NCBI GenBank assembly: GCA_964036665.1
Contig: OZ038529.1
Location: 9,346,501-9,410,500 of the forward strand
Source of the DNA: Gordius sp. MW1
Lineage: Eukaryota; Nematomorpha; Gordioida; Gordea; Gordiidae
Direction: 5' to 3'
DNA: 64,000 nucleotides
Below are positions 51,516-62,468 of this stretch, piece by piece. Position numbers and translations under genes: made by a program. Below the pieces are notes generated by a model. It saw nothing but the letters and a program-made list of their open reading frames with translations, had not been told where the DNA came from and searched no databases. Every line of letters starts with the position of its first letter. Positions within the stretch are counted from its first letter, which is position 1.

Positions 51516-51741
51516 AAGTAGATTGCCTTTTAACTTGTAACAACCACTAGCTTTATCATAAATAAATACGTCCTATAAAAAGTCTAAGTTTATTTGCCAA
51601 CGCCTACACTGAGCTTATCCCAAATTAAATCTTTGAAATTAAGTGCAACTCGATTTTAAGATTTGCTCTTCTAAAGTGGATGAGTTAAGGAAATGTCTGC
51701 GTTTGTAACCAACTGCCAATTATAATTTTAATATTTAGGAC

Positions 51742-53506
51742 ATGAGCAAGTAAATTTACAAATCTAATTTTTGCTTTAATAACTAGGGACCATTCGATTC
51801 AACTTGGAGACATAACCATTCATAATGTTAAATTACTTAAATTAATAAACCAAGTGGTTTTTCCTGTGACTTATAATGACAAATTTTACAAAGATGTTTT
51901 GCATGTTGGGGAATTGGCTAAGTTAGGTATGATACTATATATTTGTTTGTATCATAAATTAATTAGCCTATTATAATGATATTGTTGTTGGTGGAGTTTG
52001 CTGCCGTATAGACTCAACTGAAGGGCATAATAAGCTTTACATAATGACATTGGGATGTTTGGCACCTTATAGAAATCATGGAATCGGTAAATCGACAATT
52101 ATATTATTATATCTGTCAATGAAAATTTCAGCAATGTTTATGTAATTTTAGGAACTCATATGCTCAATCATATATTTAAAATCTGTGAAAAGGATCCAAA
52201 AATAGAAGCAATATATCTGTAAGTTAAATTTGTATTCTTTGAAATTAATTATTTAACAAAATTTAAATGAATGTACTAGATATGGTTGCTATTGAAACTT
52301 AAGTTATTTATCTAATTATATGTAAATTTTTTGTTGTTGTTAATGTTTGAAACTTAATTCTTTCTTATTATTGTAATAAACATATTGATTATCTCTAAAC
52401 CTGTTTGGCCTAAACAAATTTAATACTGATAATAATAATATAAAGTTATAACAATCATGAATTTTTATTTGTTGTTTTTGTGTTAGCAATATAATGATGC
52501 CTCTTATTATAACATGGAAACAGTTTTTATCACTTTACTTTCATCCTCATATGCGTTAAATTGTGATTGTTTTTGTGTGTATATGCCTAGATTGCCTTTT
52601 ATGAATCCTAAATTATTTTATAATTTAAATTAGCAACTATATTAGATCCTGCATCATGGGTGTAGCCAACATTTGGATTCAAAGGGGGGCAATAATGATT
52701 TAGAGAGGGTCAAATTGATCATTTTTTGAAACTTAGCCATAATTTTAATAAATTTTAACAAATTTTTGCCCCTCCTTGGCCACACCCATGCTTGCATGCC
52801 AATTTGTCTCGTTTCCTTGCAAAGATCATAAGCAAATGCATATTAACAGCACTATTTAGGATTTAAGGAACAACCCCATCTGTTTATTTGTTTCAGGCTT
52901 TCAAATTAGTCTCTTTTTTTTCGTAACATAGCATTATTGTTTAGTAAGACTGTGTCGGATTCACTTTTTCTATGGTGTTCTATCGCCTATCGTTATTAGT
53001 TAATACGCTCAAGAATTACATAGTGATTAACCTAACACCTAATAAGGCTGGCGTCACAATTACATAGCAATTACTACGGAAATAAATAATATAAAGCGCG
53101 TTTCTTAACACTTTTGAAAATTATAACATGTCAATGCGATAACGATAGATTTGAAAAGGTCTTAGGTTCAATTTTAATTTAGGTTTAAAAAATATCTAGT
53201 TTGGTCATTTCATTTTACACTGTAGCATTTTTAAAATTATGTATTTGATATTTTTAAAAATCTCTAATACATTCAAAGACTAAATGTAATAATGATATAT
53301 ACATTTTAAGCCACGTTCAAACTAGTAATGACAACGCCATAAAGTTTTACCAAAAGTTTGGCTTCGAAATAAAGGATGTTAAGCAACAGTATTATAAGAG
53401 GATCGAACCTGCGGACGCTTATATTCTCGAAAAAAAATTGGATCAATCTTTTAGCTCACAAAATTGTAAACACGTACATAACGGCAATACCGTTCATTGT
53501 TGTTGA
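51742..53506 (+). CDS. NAA50: N-alpha-acetyltransferase 50 (NAA50/san), five exons
   Basis: GNAT-fold acetyltransferase that acetylates N-terminal methionines and partners the NatA complex; it is needed for sister-chromatid cohesion (Drosophila san). Exons: 51742-51749, 51787-51926, 51967-52086, 52152-52218 and 53311-53506, together 176 residues, close to the family size. Introns are 37, 40, 65 and 1092 nt, all GT-AG and frame-consistent. Recognisable blocks are FPVTYNDKFYKDVL, VGELAKLAYYNDI, GGVCCRID, LYIMTLGCLAPYR, the acetyl-CoA loop RNHGIGTHM, NDNAIKFYQKFGFE and the C-terminal YYKRIEPADAY. The tiny first exon (ATG plus five bases) is inferred: ATGAGCAA followed by a GTAAAT donor gives the phase exon 2 needs, but another first exon further upstream is possible. 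The last intron contains a hAT-type MITE (52655-52790). A likely poly(A) signal AATAAA lies near 53557. Non-repeated coding sequence with full frame integrity suggests a working gene. Confidence -1.
52655..52790. mobile_element. MITE family A in the last NAA50 intron
   Basis: CATGGGTGTAGCCAAC left, TTGGCCACACCCATG right. Flanks TCCTGCAT and (G)CTTGCAT are similar but imperfect. It lies within the 1092-nt intron and touches neither splice site. Confidence -1.
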
Positions 53507-53764
53507 TCACTCTTCCGCTTATTTTATTGTTGAATATAGATTATAACTTGTGTGTAAATAAAAAATTTAATGTTTTTTATTATATCTTTTAATCTATAAT
53601 AGCCCTTTTATGAGTTGTCAAAATTTAGAACTATTAAATTATAAACTATAGTCTGCCTGCTTTATGTGTTGTTACATTGATAGATCAATCTTCCGTGTAA
53701 TACTTGATATTTATTCATCATATAGATATTTTATATATAAATATGGCCTAAAACTAGTGCATAT

Positions 53765-54777
53765 TTGAGATCTGCACGGACAGGCCCGGCCCGCGGGCGG
53801 GTACGTACGGGCTTTTCATTATAAAAATTTAACGGGCCCGGACGGGCTTAACAATTAATGGAACGGGCTCGAGCGGGCCTCATATTTTTTAACGGGCTTA
53901 AACGGGCCTGAAATTTATAAACGGGCTTGAACGGGCCAGAGATTATATAAACGGCCATAGAGTTACACGTTAAAACGTCAGACTTTATTAAATATATAGA
54001 TTATTAATTGCTTGATTTTAACCTCTAATTTTTGTATATCCTGTAGCATTCATTCCTATTTTAAGCGCTAAATTTGACTTTAAAACATTTTAATTTTAAT
54101 TACTATAGATTTTCGTTTACATAATTGAAGATCATAGCTTCGTATAATACCCTTTTATAATTAAGTTTCATTACTTAGTTACAATGCACCAAAATTTGTG
54201 TTTAATTTTATCACAAATTTTACAGGTATAATTATTATTAGGGCCTTATAATTTAATAAATATTTTGTTCTAATCTAAAACACAAGTGTATTAATTGATA
54301 TAAGTTAATCAAATCAATGTAAACTCTTTATTGAAAGTTGAATATTATTGTAATTTTATTAAAGTATTTTAATTTAATGGTAATACTAAATTCTAACTTC
54401 TTAAGGTGTATTAACTTAAATTAATAAAATTAAATTGTTGGAAGTGGAATATTCTCCTGTAATTTTTTAAAGCAATTGGATGGTAGTACTATATTGAAAT
54501 TGTTAGATTTATTAACTGCAGAAATAAATGATGATTTATTAATTTTACATGATAATAATTATTGATGTTTTTTATGAATATGTCAAAAAAAAATTGTGAA
54601 ATTTTTGATGGGGACGGGCGTTTGGTTCCTTAAAAAAAATACAAACGGGCCTGGAAAATTTGCGAACGGGCTCGGACGGGCCTAAAAAATTTACGGACGG
54701 GCTCGGACGGGCCTGAAGTGTTGAAAAAAAATTACGGGCGGGCCGACCTTCTAAAAACGGCCCGTTGCAGATCTCAA
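53765..54777. mobile_element. hAT-type non-autonomous element with GGGC motif arrays
   Basis: 1013 bp with inverted ends TTGAGATCTGCA and TGCAGATCTCAA and perfect 8-bp duplications GTGCATAT (53757-53764 and 54778-54785). Just inside each end is an array of ACGGGC(C/T) units spaced about 15 bp (53780-53960 and 54605-54765), inverted relative to each other. The 600-bp centre is AT-rich and non-coding. Such subterminal arrays are usual transposase-binding sites in hAT elements. Confidence -1.
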
Positions 54778-54956
54778 GTGCATATTTGTTGAATCATATG
54801 CTTGAATCGTTTCAACAAATCCCCTTTATTGAAGGAGTAATCAGCCTTATTGAAAAAGTATTTTTAAAAAATATTGGTATTAACAAAAGTGTACGCGCTG
54901 TGCAAAGTATTCGCGTTGAGGGAGGCTTTTTAATATATAATAGCTAATAAACCTTA

Positions 54957-55215
54957 ATACGCCTATATTCTGATGAAGGGAGGAGCCATTTCTACGTTAG
55001 ATGCTAGGATATAAAAGTTATAAAAGCCACGGAGATGAAAATGATGTGTCGGAGCATGGGGTATACTAGGCTTGACCATATGTTAATTGACTGCCTCGGG
55101 GAAAAACTATTCAACCTATGGCGGATAAATGAAAATTGGCTAAGGTGGTATAGTCATACATTAGGTTGCGAATGATGTAAATCAGAAACTATTGGACATG
55201 TAGTTAATGAAATCA
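54957..55215 (+). pseudogene. Small RTE-like LINE fragment
   Basis: Reads KATEMKMMCRSMGYTRLDHM and LRWYSHTL, matching the C-terminal domain of the copies at 26678 and 59572. Strongly decayed with stops; no 3' tail seen. Confidence -1.
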
Positions 55216-56829
55216 GTATTGAATTAAAATATATAAACCCTGCCGCCCTCTCTCATATTCAAACGCTTGTTTTAACAGAGTTCAATAAAAATTAAGGGGT
55301 AGTTTAGCCTATTGAAATAATCTAGTCTGTGGTTCTATTCTAGTATAAATGGTATTGCAAAAGGTTAAACATTCCGCTATTATATTTTTATATTGTTTAA
55401 ATTTACTCTCTCATCTTTTTGTTCAAATTAACTATCATTCAATTCAAATGAAAACGCTAATATGGTTGAAAATGCTTTAGCAACTGTGAATCCATTTAAT
55501 CCAGTAACGTAATTTATAGGAAAATCATAGCTTCATAAGTAATTGTTTTTATAACCGAACACTATGAAGCTTAGAACTTTAATTGACACTTTAACAAATT
55601 GTTTATGCAAATTTGCAAATGTTTTTTGGAATACTTAAAGAAGTTCACATAAAATTGTTATGGGCTAAAGGAAATTATTAAAGAAGAGGTTTATAATTTC
55701 TAGAACATGATGTTAATAATGGTTTAGAGTAAACATGTTTCTATTTGTCTCATTCATTTTACTAGGCCAAATAATTCAGATGAAGTTCTTCAATATTAGT
55801 AGTATCGTTGTAGTCGTTGGAAAAAATGACAAAGGTAAATTTTTTTATAATCATTTTGTAGGGGGTAAATATGATTTCTAGATACTTAATCATATAATAG
55901 CTGTCAAGGTAAACTGTCCTCCATTGTTTTGCGATCACTGGCAATGTGATAATGGGTTCGACAAAGATGAGTTTGGTTGCATGATTTGTAGATGTCTACC
56001 CAAATATTCAAAGTATATTTATTTTTAATTTCACTTGTTACATTTACCATACCAGAAACTCAACAATTCGTCCTTGAATGAAAATAATTGAATTGCTTCT
56101 TTTAACTTTCAACTTTAAACACCCAATATGCATTTCTAAAATATTTGATCCTGACATTGGTTTGCTCATTATTGAGTGATTTAGGATGTTGTAATCGCTT
56201 ATTTATTCCTTCTGTTTATGACAATAAATTAGCAATTTGCCTGCTCTAGTTATTTTCGCGATTTGAAGGGTTTACAAGGCATAACACTATTTTACAATAA
56301 AAAAGTAAGTGTATATCACGAATGATTGCTTTTTATTAATTTGGGACTTTGTGGCTGCAATTATCGTCATAGTGAGGGAAATAGATATTTATAAATGGAA
56401 AAACGAGGGGTGATTATCTTTAACACTACGATACTTCATTATAAACTGTTAAATCAATCTCAAAGTAATAATATGAATAACTACAGTTTCTATGTAATTT
56501 TTAAGATATGTTTGCATAACGACCTAAATTAAAGCGTTGATAAAAATTTTGCAAAAATAAATTATGGTGTCAAAAAACTTGGTTTTTTTCATATAAAATG
56601 TTTATTAATATATGGCTAATTATAATACGGAAAAATGTAATACAAATATAGTATATTAAAATAACTAAGGGCGTAGCTAATATATTTTTAACTTCCTCTT
56701 TTAAGGAAGGACAAGAATCCAAAAATGATTTAAAATTGAATATTGCGATTAAAATTGCAATTGATTGTTTTTAGTAGAAATGCAAGAGAATATTTAGAAG
56801 GAGGAGATCGTATGCCTCATTTTTAAAAA
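55216..56829. other. AT-rich intergenic DNA
   Basis: No feature recognised between the LINE scrap and the minus-strand YLDD retroelement. Confidence -1.
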
Positions 56830-58195
56830 AGGCCAATGCCATCTTTCCATTAGAGCCGGAACAGGATCAAACTATGGGGATGAAAATACTTAAGTTTAAA
56901 AGGGCCTTGTATTTTTTCAATTTGCGTCCCTCGGCGAGGGCCATTGGGTCATAATTGAGATATGAGGAGGCAAACAAATCATGCATGTAAAGTCCTATTT
57001 TAAGAATAGACCGTTTTCCCAGGGCAAAAGTGAGGAGCCGTCAAGGCGCATTCGACCCGCAAGAGACGAGTCTGACGGCTCATGAAAGGAGGGGATTTTA
57101 GCCTTTTTAAGGGCCGACTGGATGATGGAGTTGGTTTTGGAGTGCCGCACGTGTCTTTGTTTGTTCAACCTGCAATGTAATGGATGACGGGCTTCTTCGT
57201 CAACTGGCAAGTCGCAATTCTTACAGGCATTTGGATTGGTGTATTTGATGCCAAGGCATAGAGCTTTAGTAGGATAGCTCGGGATTTTTAACATCATGTT
57301 TGAATACTTACTGGGGTAAGCCTCAAGCCATTCGTTGCCAGATTGATCAAACACCAATGACCGAAGGTTGTAATGTTTGGTATCGCTGCTCGAAAGTAGG
57401 TGAGCAACGGAACGCGAAACCAAACAAACATCCCAATCCTTTTGAATTGATGTTTGTGGATACGAGGTTTCTGGAATAACATTAAGGTTCCAGAGGGATG
57501 CCTTTACGAATGCTTCATCAGAGGGATATGAAATTAATTTTGCGACAATGGATTTTGAAGAGAGGTGGGAGAACATAAATGAAGCTACTGATAACGAGCA
57601 GAGCGAATTCCCAAGCCTCCCGATTTTTTAGGTAAAGTGGTCTGTAGCCATGTATTAGTATTAAATGATAAGAAGAGTACATTCGACGACAGATTTGATG
57701 TGGATTTCAAAATTTTGTAAAATTTGGGTGTGAAAAGCGCTTGTGGAGCGAAGGCAAAATAAAAATTTTGCGCTATTAAAATAGTTTTTTAAAATGTAAA
57801 AAGCATGATGGGCAGTGAGCCTAAAAATCTCATTTTTGCATTAAAGTACTACGTCAAAATAACTTCTTAATTCTGAACCGCTTATTGGAAATCCTAGGAT
57901 AAACTCGTTTTTCTTAAGGCGTAAAAAAGATAAAAAAGATGGGTGAATGTTACTTTTATCGCTAGTAAAAATTTCACATTTTATAACATTTAATGCTAGA
58001 TTAAGTTCTGTGTGATAATCCTTTATAATCTCGACAGCTTTTGCTAGTTCTTCCGAGGTGCCTATTAGAGTACCATCATCGAGGTACCATACGTTTAAGT
58101 TAAGGTACATTCATTGTTGATACGCTCTATCAAAGGTTGAATAGCCATACCAATTAAAGGGGGTCCTCTTGTTGTATTCCCTCGGCTGAATCAAT
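56830..58195 (-). pseudogene. YLDD-type retroelement with reverse transcriptase (- copy)
   Basis: From high to low coordinates: AEGIQQEDP (RT motif B) and GMAIQPLIERIN at 58190-58110; VWYLDDGTLIGTSEELAKAV (catalytic YLDD) and LNLALNVIKCEIF at 58110-57841; a linker with KSGGLGIRSA near 57640; then a 193-codon open frame 57576-56995 with WNLNVIPET, KDWDVCLVSRSVAHLLSS, GNEWLEAYPSKYS, CKNC and RMRLDGSSLLPWENGLFLK, and a decayed tail DFTCMICLPPHISIMT. It is related to 39345-40260. It is cut at its 5' side next to the fold-back element at 58237. Endonuclease or integrase type is not visible. Confidence -1.
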
Positions 58196-58236
58196 TAAAA
58201 ATTGCCCGAATTTTTGGCATAACTTAAAAGTATATA

Positions 58237-59104
58237 ACACAGGTCTACAAAAAACATTCTGCAATCGGACCCATAATTCTGATAGAGAATTTTGCAATTA
58301 AAAAAATATGTTTTTAGTTTTTTCCCACAATTACCATTTTTTTTCGATAAACGAGCTTGAAGGTGCCAAAAGTGCCCATAAGCCTTTTTCAGGCTATATT
58401 GCCGCGGCATAATATTTAGTGAAAAATAGTAATATATTCATGTAGATTAAAGTTTAATCTATAGTCCTTTAATTGATTTTTTTGTTTTACCTCTATATTT
58501 AAATTTATTCGTGTTTACGTGAACCCCTTTCCCTCCCACTATGGTTAGAAAACGGAGCACATTAGAATTCATACTACACAAGCGATGTTTACTAACACAT
58601 CTCTCTCCCATCACATCACCTACTCGCCTCTCTTTCTCCTCTACTCCCGCCCCCTTCATGTGTTCATGTTTGCTTGGATAGATATGGGGGCGGGAGTGGA
58701 AGAGATGGAGAAAGGGAGAGATTGATGTGTTCATAAACATCGCGTGTGCATTATGTACTCTAATGTACTCTTTTTTTAGACTTGGAGGACAAATTTTGAT
58801 AAGGGGAAGGGGTTTAGGTAAATGCAAATAAATTTAAATATAAGGGTAATATAAAAATAAAATAATGGACGTATAGATGAAACTTTAATCTACGGGAATA
58901 AATTAATATTATTTGATATAAATTAAAAATTTCGTGGCAATTGAGCCTCAAAAAAGGGTAAAATAGGCATTTTTGCACCTTCAACCTCGTTATCTAGAAA
59001 ACTAGAAATTTTGAAAATGAGCTAAAAACATATTATTATTCAGCGCAAAATTCTCTATCAGAATTATAGGTTTGATTGCAGGATGTTTTTTTGTAGACCT
59101 GTGT
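58237..59104. mobile_element. Fold-back element, copy 3, most complete
   Basis: 868 bp, ACACAGGTCTACAAAAAA at the left and TTTTTTGTAGACCTGTGT at the right. Inverted arms reach nearly to the centre (CTACACAAGCGATGTTTAC against GTTCATAAACATCGCGTGTG). The loop holds CT/GA-rich sequence around a short inverted core. It abuts the truncated YLDD retroelement on its left. Confidence -1.
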
Positions 59105-59149
59105 AATTAAAGTGCCGTTATGGTTATCGTGCCAACTTATTGCCTTGAA

Positions 59150-59412
59150 TTTAAAAATATTCCTATGCGGAATAAATCCTTCCCTTTTGTAATATTATAT
59201 TTTTAAATAGGCATTTGAGACGATTTAAACGCATTGTCCCATCTACTATATTTACTTTGAAAGACAATTAATTAATTAATTAATTAATTAAGGGATTTTA
59301 GAATAGTCATTAAAAGAGACAAAATTGTAAGGTAGCTAAGTCATTTATGACACCTCCTTCTATTCCTATTTCATTTTACTTGAACAACGATAACGTGACC
59401 TCTTGTTCCAAA
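59150..59412 (-). repeat. Dispersed repeat matching 41618-41860
   Basis: Reverse-complement relative of 41618-41860, sharing CACGTTATCGTT, AAAATGAAATAG, GTCATAAATGACTTAGCTA, AATTGTCTTTCAAAG and AAGGATTTATTCC in the same order. It includes an (AATT)n run at 59266-59291. Confidence -1.
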
Positions 59413-59571
59413 ATAACAAGATAGTCGGTTTTAAGGGCCCTCCACCCACATATTAAAACGAAATCTGCAAGGATTCTTCTTCTTCTCCTTTATTAGTTAT
59501 TTGGTCCCACAGTCGTGGGGTTTGTTTTGTTTAGCTTTCTCCATCTTGACAGGGTGAGTGCCGTATCTTGA

Positions 59572-60098
59572 CTAATCTCTTTTGTTTTCAGGACTATATC
59601 GACTTGCCCTTTCCACGTGACAAGGGGTCGTCCTCTTCCTCTCTTCCCCGGTCATGTCCAGTAATTTTTGATTTAGGTCATTCGTGTCCCTTTTTAGCAT
59701 AAGCCCATACCACCTTAGCCGATTTGCGTTAATCATATCCGCCACAGGTCGAATACCCATTTTTGTCATGAGCAGGTCATTCGTCATATGGTCGAGTTTA
59801 ATATACCCTAGGCTCCACCGTATTATTCTCATCTATGTGGCTTGTAATAGGTTTCCTTCCGTGGTGTTTAATGCCCATGTTTCACTTCCATAGAGTAACA
59901 CCGGTCTTACGATGGAATTGTAAGCTTTGCTATATTGCACACCGGATATACTTCGCCATTTAGGCCACCCTTTTTGAATCCGGGCATTGACTTCCGTTGC
60001 GCAACCTCCCTCTTGATGTAGTATCGAGCCGAGGTACGTAAACCTGTCTTCTTTTGGGTACTTTAGATGGTGATCCAGCGATGGGCTGCCTATACCGT
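59572..60098 (-). pseudogene. LINE post-RT domain fragment
   Basis: Continues from the RT with DRFTYLGSILHQEGGCATEV, YNSIVRPVLLYGSETWALNT, MRIIRWSLGYIKLDHMTNDL and LRWYGLMLKRDTNDLNQKLL. Split by a stop near 59833 and closing with TGEERKRTTPCHVE, frameshifted relative to the 26678 copy. Confidence -1.
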
Positions 60099-60643
60099 TT
60101 ATTTCCATATATACCGTTTTCGATCGTTGACCTTTAAACCATATCCAGCTGAGCGCTTTAACCACTTTTCGGCTTCCTCAAATACTTTCTCCCTTGTTTC
60201 CTCACATAGTTCTATATCATCGGCATATAGCATATACCATGGCGATGTTTGAATGTTCCTCGTTAACGTGTCTATAATTATATTAATTAAAAGGAGACTT
60301 ATTAACCCGAAAAGGTTTAGAGTCTCCAACTGTCGTCCTAACGCAAGAGTTTGAGGCTTGATAATATTTTTAATAAGCCGTATGTATGCGTCAGGAATAT
60401 TTTGTTTTCTCAGGCACCACCATATTAAATCGCAAGGAACCGTGTCATATGCTTTCTCCAAGTCGATAAAAACCACATGCAGTTCTTTCCTTTTTCACCA
60501 TACTTATCCATCATTTGTCTTAGTGCGAAGATTGGGTCGATTGTGAATTTAGCGGCCACAAATCCAAACTGGTTACCGATATTTCCACCTCGTTTTTTAG
60601 CCTTGTTACTAAGATTCTTTCCATAAGCTTCAAGGAGTGACAA
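60099..60643 (-). pseudogene. LINE reverse transcriptase fragment
   Basis: Two overlapping frames: NQFGFVAAKFTIDPIFALRQ in one, then MVFIDLEKAYDTVP (motif A aspartate) and YMLYADDIELCEE (catalytic YADD) in the other. Motif B is deleted between RQLETLNLFG and NIIIDTLT. Non-functional. Confidence -1.
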
Positions 60644-61293
60644 GTTAGCTTAATATCTCTGTAATTGCCACAGTCCTTACTCCTTAGGGTCTTCTTTGCC
60701 TTATAAGGGTATAATCGTGCTTGCTCTTAATTGATTAGGAATTCACTCTTCTACCAATATCTTGTTAAGGAGGTTCGTCATGGTGGTAACTCCTTCTTCA
60801 CGACATCCGAACAATGCTTCCATACCTATTCCATCTGGGCCATTTGCTTTTCCTTTTGCATCTTGTTCTTTTGTGTCCTAACTTCATCCTCCTTAAAGAG
60901 TTCGACCATACTTATATTAGGCTCAATTTTGAGAAGGGAATCCTTGTCATTTGCAATATTCATAAGGTTATTAAAATATCCTTTCCACCTTTCCAACACT
61001 TCCTTCGGCTTTAAAAAGGTTTGACCTTTATCGTTTTTGACTATTTTAAGAATTACGACATCGCGACTTTTCTTCTCCCTTATCTTGGCCAATATGTACA
61101 TAAGCCTATCGTCCCCTTTATGATCCAGTTTGTTTGCTATCTCGATGTATGCGGCATTCTTCGCTATTGCAACGGCCTATTTTGCGGTCCTCTATGCGTC
61201 CCTATACTCTTGATAATCCTCCAACTTTTTTGATTTATGCCACCGTCTATATATTTGATGAACTTAACCGATTGATCCTACCACCATAGTTTC

Positions 61294-61659
61294 CTATTCA
61301 TAGCCTTGCCTTCTTTGGTCTGTCCTAGAACACGAATCGCTGTATTCTTTATATCCTGTTAGCCTCTCCCAATCGTCATCTTCGTCCCTTTGAAACTTCC
61401 TTCCACCCAAGAGTGAGGAGGCTTTTTGATGGTATTTTTCGTTTGTCGACGTATTCTTTAGTTCATATCGAATTCGAGGTTCATAAACCTTTCTTCTTTC
61501 GGCAAATACTCTTTTGTCAAGATCCATAACAAGGGGACGATGTTGCCTGGCGATTTCTTCTCCCGGTATTACTTTGCAATCCTTGATACTCCATAAGTCT
61601 TTTCGCCGTATAAGCAAATAGTCAATTTGACTAAATTGCTTCCCACTTCTATAGGTCAC
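61294..61659 (-). pseudogene. APE-type endonuclease C-terminal fragment
   Basis: 121-codon open frame. TYRSGKQFSQIDYLLIRR and CKVIPGE-IARQHRPLVMD match the last catalytic region of AP-endonuclease-like domains in non-LTR elements (S-QIDY and QHR-LV-D). It nicks target DNA in live elements. The N-terminal catalytic half is absent. Confidence -1.
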
Positions 61660-61671
61660 AATAGGAACTTA

Positions 61672-62468
61672 GGGATTTATTAAGACAGAGCGCGCTTTTT
61701 TTAATAGTGATCCTTAAGTTTGCTGTTAGTTCAATTTGATTATTTGCTTAAGCTAATCTCTTTTATTTTAAAAAATATTTCTCGTCCACTAAATTGGTGC
61801 CCCCGCAGTGTGTCGCCTTCTTTATATCTCCCCCAGAACACTCCCTTTAATACCGGCATCATGGTTATCTTAATTACAAAAATGCAACTCCGGGTTTTGG
61901 GCACTACTTTGTCAAGCCATCATTATATACGACATTGGCGACACGATCGAGATGCCACAATCAACCCCTTTAACCTCTCAAACCTAAGAACAATAGATGT
62001 CTGAATCCTTTGAGTGAAACAAGCTGCCTACCTATCTGGTTGCTACTACGATAGCAACCTCGACGCCTTACTAACAATTGCCTAGATTGATAAACTTAGC
62101 GTTAAGAAACTTTAAATTAACGTGCGCGAATTGATTAACCTGAATAAAAAAGCAGCTAAAATCACGATCTCTCCTTGAAAATTCTTAAAAGGCGGTTACA
62201 CCATACTTAATATACCATCTCCACCTTGGTTTTTGTCAAGGGCGGTTACCTTCCTCCCTTAATTGACTCAAACAAGATTTGGATGATATAAAATACACAA
62301 CTTTATAGTTGGACTCGACTTTAATCGCCTAAAATGTGGTAAACCGTTTAAAAAGGATTCGCTTTATAAAGACCGAATGGCCTTCCTCAAAGCTAAGCAT
62401 CGCCTTCAGTCGTGACTTAAGGATCACTATAAAAAGAAGCGATAAAGCGCTCTGTCTCAATAAATTCC
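61672..62468. repeat. Widely spaced inverted repeat with TATA/AATAAA arms
   Basis: Left arm 61672-61719 (GGGATTTATTAAGACAGAGC... CTTAAGT) is the near reverse complement of right arm 62415-62468 (ACTTAAGGATCACTATAAAA ... AATAAATTCC). The right arm reads like an LTR core: TATAAAA, then 25 bases later CTCAATAAATTCC. Just inside the left arm, TTGGTGCCCCCGCAG (61794-61808) resembles a retroelement primer-binding site. No complete element or target duplication is defined. Confidence -1.

Larger units (their letters stand above)
59467..61690 (-). mobile_element. RTE-like non-LTR retrotransposon, longest copy
   Basis: Minus strand, truncated at 61690 within the endonuclease and running to a GAA-type 3' tail at 59467. 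In order it holds the end of an APE-type endonuclease, a linker with SMVELFKEDEVRTQ, reverse transcriptase and the C-terminal domain. Many frameshifts. It lacks the GLHQGSALCPF segment (motif B) present in the copy at 25683 but keeps the residues before YADD that the other copy lost. The right boundary coincides with an inverted-repeat arm starting at 61672. Confidence -1.
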
